Source: Candidatus Solincola jinzensis
GTDB lineage: Bacteria; Actinomycetota; Geothermincolia; Geothermincolales; RBG-13-55-18
Length of the DNA stretch: 7,036 nucleotides
Assembly (NCBI GenBank): GCA_015711875.1
Contig: JACVJG010000147.1
Location: 1 to 7,036 of the forward strand
Direction of reading: 5' to 3'
Part shown: positions 1-5,717 of the stretch, piece after piece
Numbering within the stretch: the stretch's first letter is position 1
How the letters are laid out: each line of letters starts with the position of its first letter
Made by a program: the position numbers and the translations under genes
The notes under the pieces: model-generated
The model's database searches: none
What the model saw: the letters and a program-made list of their open reading frames with translations, nothing else
Told to the model about the DNA's origin: nothing

Positions 1-619
1 TGCGGGAGTTCACGCCCAGCTTGCGGAAGATACTGGAAACCGCTTTTTCCACCGTCTTGGGCGAGACGAAAAGACTTCTCCCGATCTCCTTGTTGCTCAT
101 GCCCTCGCTCATCAGCTCCAGCACCTCATATTCCCGGGAGGTCAGCGCGTCCAGGGGAGAAGGCCCCGCCTGCCTGCGGCCTTCCTCCTTGAAAGAGGAG
201 ACGATCATCTCCAGGACCTGGGGGCTGAAGACCTTCTCTCCGTTGTGGGCCTTGCGGATGGCGTTCACGAGCTCGGCCCCGGCGACCTTCTTCAACAGGT
301 AACCGTCCGCACCCACTTGCAGGGACCGGTTTACGTATTCGTAATCCTCGTACATGGAGAGCATGATGACCTTCAGGAGCGGGTGGCTTTCCTTGAGGCG
401 GCGGCAGACCTCGACGCCGGACATGTCCGATAGCTTGATGTCCAGCACCACCACGTCGGGTAGCAGCGTCCCAGCTTTATCCAGCGCCGACACGCCGTCC
501 TCCGCCTCCCCCACCACCGCGATATCCCCCTGCTTCTCGATAAGGGACGCCAGGCCCTCGCGGAGGATGGCGTGGTCATCCACCAGGAGCACGCGTATCT
601 TTCCCGTCAACCTCTCCAT
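1..619 (-). CDS. NarL/FixJ-family response regulator, C-terminus cut by window edge
   Basis: This is a two-component DNA-binding response regulator. The 206 visible codons begin at ATG 619-617 and run off the left edge. Residues 8-125 form a receiver domain: the acidic pair D14/D15, phosphoacceptor D60 in VVVLDIKLSD, switch residue S88 and conserved K110 (YLLKK) are all present, so it should be phosphorylatable. Residues 155-206 form a LuxR-type helix-turn-helix, LTSREYEVLELMSEGMSNKEIG followed by VSPKTVEKAVSSIFRKLGV. Only the last 10-15 residues of a normal length near 215-220 should be missing. The start is fixed by GGAGG seven bases upstream. It lies 68 bases downstream of the MEDS-PAS-PocR kinase gene and is probably co-transcribed with it. 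NarL-type regulators usually pair with HPK7 kinases, so the 3252-5258 kinase is a likely partner; the adjacent HisKA kinase is a second candidate. Target genes are unknown. Confidence 0.95.
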   Translation of the reverse strand, partial: MERLTGKIRVLLVDDHAILREGLASLIEKQGDIAVVGEAEDGVSALDKAGTLLPDVVVLDIKLSDMSGVEVCRRLKESHPLLKVIMLSMYEDYEYVNRSLQVGADGYLLKKVAGAELVNAIRKAHNGEKVFSPQVLEMIVSSFKEEGRRQAGPSPLDALTSREYEVLELMSEGMSNKEIGRSLFVSPKTVEKAVSSIFRKLGVNSR

Positions 620-624
620 CAAGA

Positions 625-661
625 AACCTCCGCCCTCGCGGTCTTCGTGCCGCAATCTGCC
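625..661 (-). repeat. Left copy of 37-bp direct repeat: remnant of kinase 3' coding end
   Basis: This segment matches 720-756 at 34 of 37 positions. In the frame of the downstream response regulator it reads GRLRHEDREGGG, against GRLWHEHREGGG in the functional kinase C-terminus. Weaker similarity continues one side further (AKSHR against AEAHG). The frame is open into the regulator's ATG, but the segment has no good start of its own, so it is not annotated as coding. It looks like the leftover of a partial tandem duplication or of a deleted second kinase gene. Confidence 0.8.
627..631 (-). promoter_or_regulatory. Ribosome binding site of the response regulator, inside a duplicated kinase fragment
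   Basis: GGAGG (minus strand) lies 7 bases before ATG 619-617, which decides the start. The bases belong to the left copy of the 37-bp repeat, where they correspond to the Gly codons (GGC GGA GGT) at the C-terminal end of the neighbouring kinase's ATPase domain. The translation signal therefore seems to have been made from duplicated coding sequence. That origin is inference. Confidence 0.8.
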
Positions 662-687
662 TCTATGGGACTTTGCCGGAAACCCCT

Positions 688-3051
688 TTATCCCATGGGA
701 ACGCTTACGATGAACCTGGAACCTCCGCCCTCACGGTGTTCGTGCCACAATCTGCCACCGTGCGCCTCGGCTATCTGACGGCCGACGAAGAGGCCGATAC
801 CCAATCCCGGAGAAGAATGATGCAAGGTGTCATCGACCTGGAAGAAGCGCTCGAACACCTTTTCCCTCAGGTGCTCGGGGATGCCTCTCCCGCGGTCGAG
901 CACCGTGAACGTGAGGTTGCCGCCGTTGGCGGCCACCTCCAGCTCGACAACGGTTTCGGGAGGTGAATACTTGGTGGCGTTGTCCAGGAGGATGACCAAC
1001 AGGCGCCGGAACCGCTCGTAATCGGCCAGGATATACGCCGCCTGCGGGTATATCCGCAGAGAATAGCTCCTTTCCGGGTGCAAAGCCCCCATCTCTTCGA
1101 CGACGCCGCGGACAAGCGGCTCCACGGCGACCCGTTCCTTTTCAAGCGCGAACATGTCCCGCTCGATGCGCGAAATATCGAGTAGCTGGTCCACTATGCT
1201 CATCAACCTGTCGGTGCCGGAATCGATGGCCTCGACCGCCTCCTCGATGAGAGATGGATCATGGGCGACGGCACGCCTCTTCAAAAGCGTGGCGTACCCC
1301 TTGAGCAGCGTCGCGGGGTGGCGCAGCTCGTGCGAGGCGATGTCCAGGAAACCCTTTAGCTGGTTGTCCCTGTCCTTTATTTCCCCCGCAAGTCTTTCCA
1401 TGTTCTGCAAGGCTCTCGCGAGGGATAATCTTGCATAGCTGAGGGAGGAGATGATGGAGGCCAGCCTGGCATGGAAGGACAGGATCCTCTCTATCTCGTC
1501 ACGGCTGAACCGGGGGACACGCTCGAGGGCTCTCAGATATTGGTCGACGTCGAAACCGTGTCTCATAGCCTGTTCTCGAAAGGCGTCTATGTCCACTGCC
1601 TCATCGTGGAAGAGGAACTGGCCCAGGTAGATGTTACCTATATGGTGGTTTCCTATCAGTATGGGCGCGGCGGCATCCCACAGGTTGTTCCTGCACTTGT
1701 GAAGCTTGCAGGAACCCGCTTTCACATCCGAGGAAAGCTCCAGGTCGCTCTCGATGCAGAGCCTTCTGGTGGCGGGATGGGCGCGATGGAAGAGCATGCA
1801 TATATCCTGGCCTCCCGCGGCGGCCAGGATCCTGCCCTCGAGGTCGAAGATGCCCATGGCCAGGCCGGAGAAAGAACAGAAATCCTCCATGAGCGGCTGC
1901 AAATCCCCCGGATCCATGATATCTCCAAGCTGCAACTCGGAGACGTCGCCCTCGGGCTCGAGTATGGCGTCGAGTTTCCTCCTCGCCTTCTCGCTCAGCT
2001 CCTTCAGCTCCAGCTCCCTCTTCTTTTGTTCCGTTATGTCCAGGAGGTTACCGATGACCCGCACCACCCTGCCGTTTTTCTCGACCGCCCTGGCCGTCGT
2101 CCTGATCCATTTTTTTCCGCCCATATAGTCGGTGAAATGGAACTCGAGGTCATAGGGGATACCTTGTGTCGCGCAGCGCTCGAAGGCCTCCATGATCACG
2201 GGCCGGTCTTCCGGCTCGTAGCACTGCAGGCTGCGCTGTATATGCTCTTCAGAGCCGGGCTCGATGATGCCTGGCTCCAGGCCGTGCAGGCGGTAGAGCT
2301 CGTCCGTCCAGTGCATGCGCCGGTTAAGCGCGTCCCATTCCCAGCCCCCCACTCCGGTGATGCGCTGCGCTTCCGCCAGAAGCTCGTTTTTCATGCGCAG
2401 GTTCTCCACCATGGAGTTCAACTCGCACAGCGCCCGGATGCGTTGCTCTAGCAGCATGGAAACCGGGTCACCACTCGTCTCCTCGTCCGTAAGATGAAAG
2501 AAGGTGTTTCTGATCAATTGTCCGTTTACCAGGATCAAGGGATGTATGGTGATCGTGTCCAGCAGGAAAGAGGGCTTGAAAAGCCGTGAGTCGTACATGC
2601 ATAGGCCCACACACGGCTTGCGCTCGAACAGCCTCTTTACCCTGGCCTCATATCGGAGCATCTCCTCGAGATCGCTCTCGCAATCGAGAGCGAAGCGCGC
2701 CTCGCCCGCGACCCAGAGAGAGGAATATCCCGCGTCGAGGGCGCTGTCGATCTCATGCCCCAGAAGGTCAAGCGTGGCGTCCGTGGCGAAGACGCCGTTT
2801 TTCCTGTAAGCGTTGTCGATCGATTCCACGATGACCTGCCCCTTGTCAACGAGTCCGGTCATCTGCGGCGTCAAGCTGCCTAACGAGGCCCTTAAACCGT
2901 CCGTTTCCTCCCGGGAAACAAAACACGCCACTTTCGCCCACGCCGCAAGGCCAGCCCGAGCGAAATCCAGTATGGCTTGATCGCGCTCCCTTTTGTCGTT
3001 ATAGAGAAAGCAGATATGATCTCCATTGGAGATGTCTTTTACCCAGACCAA
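688..3051 (-). CDS. MEDS-PAS-PocR sensor histidine kinase (HisKA class)
   Basis: This is a sensor histidine kinase of 787 residues with no visible signal peptide or membrane segment, so probably cytosolic. Domains in order: MEDS at about 5-175 (starts GDHICFLYND, the family signature); a linker helix; PAS at about 225-345 (GGWEWDALNRRMHWTDELYRLHG, ending in the PAC-like IGNLLDITEQ); PocR at about 372-545 with C418, C432, C448 and C453 and the core APILIGNHHIGNIYLGQFLF; HisKA with H574 in ASHELRHP; HATPase with N-box N691 (LLDNATKYS), G1 DRGRGIP 719-725, F-box FERFF and G2 GLGIGL 749-754. All catalytic boxes are intact. MEDS and PocR are known as predicted sensors of small organic compounds. 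The start is TTG 3051-3049: an in-frame TGA immediately precedes it, GAGGTG lies 6 bases upstream, and no ATG occurs before the conserved MEDS motif. The stop is TAA 690-688. Its neighbours are the response regulator 68 bases downstream and the HPK7 kinase 200 bases upstream. Its ligand is unknown. Confidence 0.93.
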   Translation of the reverse strand: MVWVKDISNGDHICFLYNDKRERDQAILDFARAGLAAWAKVACFVSREETDGLRASLGSLTPQMTGLVDKGQVIVESIDNAYRKNGVFATDATLDLLGHEIDSALDAGYSSLWVAGEARFALDCESDLEEMLRYEARVKRLFERKPCVGLCMYDSRLFKPSFLLDTITIHPLILVNGQLIRNTFFHLTDEETSGDPVSMLLEQRIRALCELNSMVENLRMKNELLAEAQRITGVGGWEWDALNRRMHWTDELYRLHGLEPGIIEPGSEEHIQRSLQCYEPEDRPVIMEAFERCATQGIPYDLEFHFTDYMGGKKWIRTTARAVEKNGRVVRVIGNLLDITEQKKRELELKELSEKARRKLDAILEPEGDVSELQLGDIMDPGDLQPLMEDFCSFSGLAMGIFDLEGRILAAAGGQDICMLFHRAHPATRRLCIESDLELSSDVKAGSCKLHKCRNNLWDAAAPILIGNHHIGNIYLGQFLFHDEAVDIDAFREQAMRHGFDVDQYLRALERVPRFSRDEIERILSFHARLASIISSLSYARLSLARALQNMERLAGEIKDRDNQLKGFLDIASHELRHPATLLKGYATLLKRRAVAHDPSLIEEAVEAIDSGTDRLMSIVDQLLDISRIERDMFALEKERVAVEPLVRGVVEEMGALHPERSYSLRIYPQAAYILADYERFRRLLVILLDNATKYSPPETVVELEVAANGGNLTFTVLDRGRGIPEHLREKVFERFFQVDDTLHHSSPGLGIGLFVGRQIAEAHGGRLWHEHREGGGSRFIVSVPMG
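720..756 (-). repeat. Right copy of 37-bp direct repeat, within the kinase C-terminus
   Basis: This is the coding copy, specifying kinase residues 766-777 (GRLWHEHREGGG), the last turn and strand of the HATPase domain. The period to the left copy is 95 bases. The three differences are one synonymous Arg codon change and codons equivalent to W769R and H772D. Confidence 0.8.
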
Positions 3052-3057
3052 TCACGT

Positions 3058-3063
3058 CACCTC
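3058..3063 (-). promoter_or_regulatory. Ribosome binding site supporting a TTG start
   Basis: GAGGTG (minus strand) ends 6 bases before TTG 3051-3049. Because the codon just before the TTG is an in-frame TGA and no ATG or GTG follows within the first codons, this site is the main evidence that the MEDS kinase starts at TTG. Confidence 0.7.
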
Positions 3064-3151
3064 GAGCTTTCTTCCTCCACCTCGCTTGCGGATGCGACGC
3101 CACGAGTAAAAACCACGGCGCTAAAGCGCTTTCGCTTGTGCCACAATATCG

Positions 3152-3157
3152 ATTATC
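3152..3157 (-). promoter_or_regulatory. Candidate -10 box (GATAAT) of the MEDS-PAS-PocR kinase gene
   Basis: GATAAT on the minus strand matches TATAAT at five of six positions and would give a 5' leader of about 95 bases. No TTGACA-like -35 lies 16-18 bases upstream. Instead the tandem repeat at 3176-3204 begins there, the arrangement expected of an activator-dependent promoter. The leader holds two small inverted repeats, TTGTG-C-CACAA (3136-3146) and GCGCT-AA-AGCGC (3118-3129). This is a motif match only, with no direct evidence of transcription. Confidence 0.4.
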
Positions 3158-3175
3158 CCCTTATCCAGCCATTTT

Positions 3176-3204
3176 ATTGCCTGAGTACGTATTGCCTGAG
3201 TACG
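3176..3204 (-). repeat. Two tandem 15-bp direct repeats in the kinase promoter region
   Basis: The 14-base word ATTGCCTGAGTACG occurs at 3176-3189 and again at 3191-3204, giving a period of 15 bp. On the transcribed (minus) strand each unit reads CGTACTCAGGCAAT. TACTCAG resembles the TACYYMT heptamer bound by NarL-type regulators except at the last base. The position, just upstream of the GATAAT box, suits an activator site. Binding by the local response regulator is inference. Confidence 0.65.
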
Positions 3205-3251
3205 GTGTCGCGCCCCACGCGAGGCAAAATCGTGCGCCGTGCGTTCCGGGT

Positions 3252-5258
3252 TCAAGAAGGCAAGCGCACCACCACCGTGACGCCCCTTTCGCAGGGGGGA
3301 AACTCGAGGGTGGCCCCTATGCGCTCGGCCCGCTCGCGCATGTTCACCATGCCGAGGTGGATGTCGCTGCCCGACGACGCATCCATGACCGTGGGGCTTC
3401 TTTCCGTGCTCGTCTTTCCGGCTCTCTTCACGGTCGAGGTCGTGCGCCGAGGCGTCTTTCGCGCCCCGGTCATTTTTGCGGGCTTTCCTCTCTCCGTTTT
3501 GGCGTCTTCGCTCCATGAGACGACGTTTTCCCTTGCGAGCCTGCCCCGGCCCTCCGCGCCTTGCGGTGCCACCTCCTTGCCGCGTGCCGCGCTTTGCCCG
3601 TGGGCATGAAGACCATCCCTCGCTTTTCCATGGCTGGCGGAAGACGGTTTTTCTCGCGACTGCCTGCCTTTGTGATCTTTCGCTGAAGAAGCTGCCGGCA
3701 GAGCTGAGAGGGTATTGTCTTTGGCCCGCAGCGCCTCTTCCTCACGCACGGCCTCCGCGAACCCGCGTCCGTCGTCGCTGATGACCATCTCGAGACCCTT
3801 CTCGTCACACCTCAGCTCCACCCGGGCCCTGCGGGCGCCGGAGTGTTTTACCACGTTGTTGAGGGCTTCCTGGGCGATGCGGTAGAGGTTTATCTTCACG
3901 TCGCCGGAAAGCCTTCCTTCCTCCCCCTCCGTCAGCAGCGAGAACTCTATGGGGTGGTCGGCGTTCATCCTGCGCACCAGGTTGCGCAAGGCCTCGCTGA
4001 GCCCAAGGTCATCGAGGACGGGCGGGTGGAGCGAGGCCGAGAGGTCGTGAACCTGCTTGAGCACCTGCGATATGGAGGAAGAAGCGGACTCGATATGCGC
4101 GCGCACCGCGTCCGGCACGCCTTCCTCACCGAGGGCGAGCTCGAGGTTGAGCAGGGCGTTGCTGAGGTTCTGCCCCGTGTCGTCGTGGAGGTCCCGCGCC
4201 ACCGCGGACCTCTCCCTCTCCTGTATCTCCAGGATGGACTGGAAAAGGGCTTTGAGTTCCAGGTTGGTCCGCCGCAGCTCACGCGTCAGTTGCGCGTTCT
4301 CCTCCATCTGGCGTGAGAGCAGGTATTGCTTGAAGCTCATCTCCGTCACCACCTGGGCGATGGCGTTGACCACCGAGAGGAGGAACTCCACCTCCTCGAT
4401 ATTAACGTTCCTGGCCTGCCGCAAGGCGGAGAGAAGAGGCTCGGGATCGACCCCCAGTTCCTCCGCCAGCCTGCGGTACCTCTCCGGGTCCGGGGGCTCC
4501 ATAAGGGAGGCGTCGCCGCTGATCATGCCCACTATCTCCCCGCCGAGGATGAGCGGAGCGTCGAAGCACATGAAGCCCGCGTGGCATACGCGCACCCTGG
4601 GCCGCAAGGTCTTTCTCAGCTCCGCCAGCGCGCCGATGGCCGAATCGTAGCAGCGCATCACGCCCTCGAGGGAATCGATGATCAGCTTGCAATGCTCCCC
4701 GCCCGTCGCGCTCACCACCACCGGCATGCTGTTCATGTCCAGCACCCACAGCCTCACCCCCGTGATGCGGGCCAGCTCGTCCACCAGCTCCTGGAGGTAC
4801 TTGACGTCCAGGATCTCGGAAAAGGCTATGTCCCGGAGCTGAAGGCCTCCTATGAGCTCCTCGTATTCCTGAGGTGGGGCGAGGATACCGATCTCCTCCA
4901 GAAAGTAGCCGACGCCGAGGGACCAGAGGTCTATAAAGGGCCTGAGCATGTCGAGCTTGAGTTTTCCCTCGCGCACCAGGGACATGAAAAGAAAGCCGAA
5001 ATGCCTGGCGTCCTTGACCTCGCGGAAGGCCTCCAGGTCGCGGGGATCCATGAAATGGAGCTCGAAGAGGGGCGGCGTTTCGGTCTCTTCACTATAAACG
5101 AAACGACCCGCGGTTTTCTCCACAGCGACGGAGCCCCCGGGCGCACGCACCTTCAGCACCGCGCCTTCACCCAGCGGCGCGATGGCGGCTTTTATGGGGC
5201 TGTCATCGGAGGTGAACAGCTCCACGAGCTCGAACAGCAGCTCCTGCACGGACTCCAT
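3252..5258 (-). CDS. PocR-domain HPK7 (NarX/DegS-type) histidine kinase with expanded ATP lid
   Basis: This is a sensor histidine kinase of 668 residues, apparently soluble. Residues 1-130 form a domain I do not recognise with certainty; DPRDLEAF...LVREGKLKLDMLRP resembles the C-terminal pattern of SCP2-type lipid-binding domains. PocR lies at about 139-305, with C190, C203, C225 (CHAG) and the core APLILGGEIVGMISGDAS. A coiled-coil signalling helix spans 308-345. HisKA_3 follows with phosphoacceptor H358 in ERERSAVARDLHDDTGQ, then HATPase with N-box QEALNNVVKHS (463-473), G1 DDGRGF (495-500) and the G2-equivalent HLGMVNMRERAERIGA from 634. Between F500 and H634 the usual 10 or so residues are replaced by 133. 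The start is ATG 5258-5256; an in-frame TAA lies only 15 bases before it, with no Shine-Dalgarno between. It is the natural partner class for the NarL regulator downstream. Its ligand is unknown. Whether the long lid permits normal ATP turnover is open. Confidence 0.93.
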   Translation of the reverse strand: MESVQELLFELVELFTSDDSPIKAAIAPLGEGAVLKVRAPGGSVAVEKTAGRFVYSEETETPPLFELHFMDPRDLEAFREVKDARHFGFLFMSLVREGKLKLDMLRPFIDLWSLGVGYFLEEIGILAPPQEYEELIGGLQLRDIAFSEILDVKYLQELVDELARITGVRLWVLDMNSMPVVVSATGGEHCKLIIDSLEGVMRCYDSAIGALAELRKTLRPRVRVCHAGFMCFDAPLILGGEIVGMISGDASLMEPPDPERYRRLAEELGVDPEPLLSALRQARNVNIEEVEFLLSVVNAIAQVVTEMSFKQYLLSRQMEENAQLTRELRRTNLELKALFQSILEIQERERSAVARDLHDDTGQNLSNALLNLELALGEEGVPDAVRAHIESASSSISQVLKQVHDLSASLHPPVLDDLGLSEALRNLVRRMNADHPIEFSLLTEGEEGRLSGDVKINLYRIAQEALNNVVKHSGARRARVELRCDEKGLEMVISDDGRGFAEAVREEEALRAKDNTLSALPAASSAKDHKGRQSREKPSSASHGKARDGLHAHGQSAARGKEVAPQGAEGRGRLARENVVSWSEDAKTERGKPAKMTGARKTPRRTTSTVKRAGKTSTERSPTVMDASSGSDIHLGMVNMRERAERIGATLEFPPCERGVTVVVRLPS
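3363..3746 (-). other. Low-complexity charged insert in the kinase ATP lid (about residues 505-632)
   Basis: About 125 residues, rich in K, R, E, S, G and A and almost free of large hydrophobics, lie between the G1 box and the G2-equivalent of the HATPase domain. HPK7 kinases normally have a short loop here. The reading frame is maintained on both sides, so this is an in-frame expansion and not a frameshift. It contains SREKPSSASHGKA (from S534) and ARENVVSWSEDAK (from A575), related motifs also seen in the glycosyltransferase insert. The S534 motif is centred on the palindrome TCGCGA (3654-3659). It is predicted to be disordered. Its function is unknown. Confidence 0.8.
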
Positions 5259-5264
5259 AAGACG

Positions 5265-5270
5265 ATTATA
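5265..5270 (-). promoter_or_regulatory. TATAAT -10 box placed for a leaderless transcript
   Basis: A perfect TATAAT on the minus strand is followed by six bases (CGTCTT) and then the kinase ATG at 5258. Transcription would start at or within a base or two of the A of the ATG, leaving no room for a Shine-Dalgarno, and none is seen. No -35 hexamer resembling TTGACA sits 16-18 bases upstream; a palindrome occupies that spot. Leaderless initiation is known to be common in Actinomycetota. Confidence 0.65.
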
Positions 5271-5279
5271 GCTTTATGG

Positions 5280-5291
5280 CCGTTAAAACGG
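5280..5291. promoter_or_regulatory. Palindrome at the -35 position (possible operator)
   Basis: CCGTT-AA-AACGG is an inverted repeat with perfect 5-bp arms. It lies 9 bases upstream of the TATAAT box, covering where a -35 element would be. The placement suits a regulator that either replaces -35 contacts or blocks RNA polymerase. Which protein binds is not shown by the sequence. Confidence 0.4.
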
Positions 5292-5368
5292 GTCTCTATG
5301 GACAAGTTCGTCTGTTCCTGCAAGGACATCATCAAAAGATCATGGCTTTATGGGGTATGCCGCGGATA

Positions 5369-5383
5369 TGGGGACCGTCCCCA
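5369..5383. repeat. REP-like perfect hairpin TGGGGAC-C-GTCCCCA
   Basis: Seven-base-pair perfect arms flank a single central base. TGGGGAC/GTCCCCA hairpins of this kind are, as I recall, frequent dispersed intergenic repeats in environmental bacteria, often near REP-associated (Y1 family) transposases. No transposase is present in the window. The hairpin lacks a T run, so it is not a typical intrinsic terminator. Confidence 0.5.
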
Positions 5384-5717
5384 GGGTCAGGCTGACAGCG
5401 ATAACCAGTCCTTTTCCCGGTGGGGATCCGTGTGTCTCGTGAGGGAGAGAACGGGGTACGGGGTGGCGGGGTGACTCCGGATTGGCAACATATGGTACTG
5501 GGAAGGCGTGTTCCCGAAGTGCTTATGATGTTCGTGTGGCGACCGGTACGCTGCCTGCTCCCGATCGTCCATTCGCGCTATGGCCTCGGCGCGTCGCGAG
5601 CGGTATGGGGAGGCCGCCCGTTGCAGGCAACAAGCCGGAATCCTCCCAGGCTCCTTCGGCCCCGGTACCCCGAAAACGGACTGGGCCTTGACCCCGCTAT
5701 GCGGCTCCTCTGCGTGA

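Larger units (their letters stand above)
5259..5717. other. 459-base intergenic region with no convincing gene
   Basis: Only two short overlapping reading frames (plus 5420-5725 and minus 5387-5572) are present, and neither has a recognisable domain or ribosome binding site. The region holds the perfect hairpin at 5369-5383. GGGTCAGGCTGACA follows it at about 5384-5397 and GGGCCTTGACCCC lies at 5683-5695; both resemble GGGTCA...TGACC-type intergenic repeats. The promoter of the HPK7 kinase lies at the left end. No clear terminator with a T run follows the glycosyltransferase stop codon. A degenerate repeat island is the best reading, at low confidence. Confidence 0.5.

Noticed and set aside
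691..700. TCCCATGGGA palindrome at the kinase stop codon as a terminator
   Set aside because: It has five-base arms with no loop and no following T run; the response regulator is probably read through from the kinase.
1804..1830. Inverted repeat ATCCTGGCC / GGCCAGGAT with a 9-base loop in the PocR coding region
   Set aside because: It lies inside conserved coding sequence, has no T run, and is plausible by chance in GC-rich codons.
1471..2451. Long plus-strand reading frame (326 codons) opposite the MEDS-PAS-PocR kinase
   Set aside because: It is antisense to a gene with clear PAS and PocR domains, has no recognisable motif or ribosome binding site, and is typical of GC-rich shadow frames.
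3176..3204. CRISPR array
   Set aside because: Only two directly adjoining 15-bp units are present, with no spacers and no cas genes.
2977..3609. Plus-strand reading frame across the kinase-kinase spacer
   Set aside because: It overlaps both kinase genes, lacks a ribosome binding site and known motifs, and its repeated residues simply reflect the 15-bp DNA repeat.
3363..3746. Frameshift or pseudogene explanation for the odd kinase region
   Set aside because: The same frame carries intact kinase motifs on both sides and no stop occurs, so an in-frame insert explains it better.
4326..5474. Long plus-strand reading frame (382 codons) opposite the HPK7 kinase
   Set aside because: It is antisense to the catalytic and PocR parts of a confident kinase, with a His/Gln/Glu-rich composition expected of a shadow frame and no known domain.
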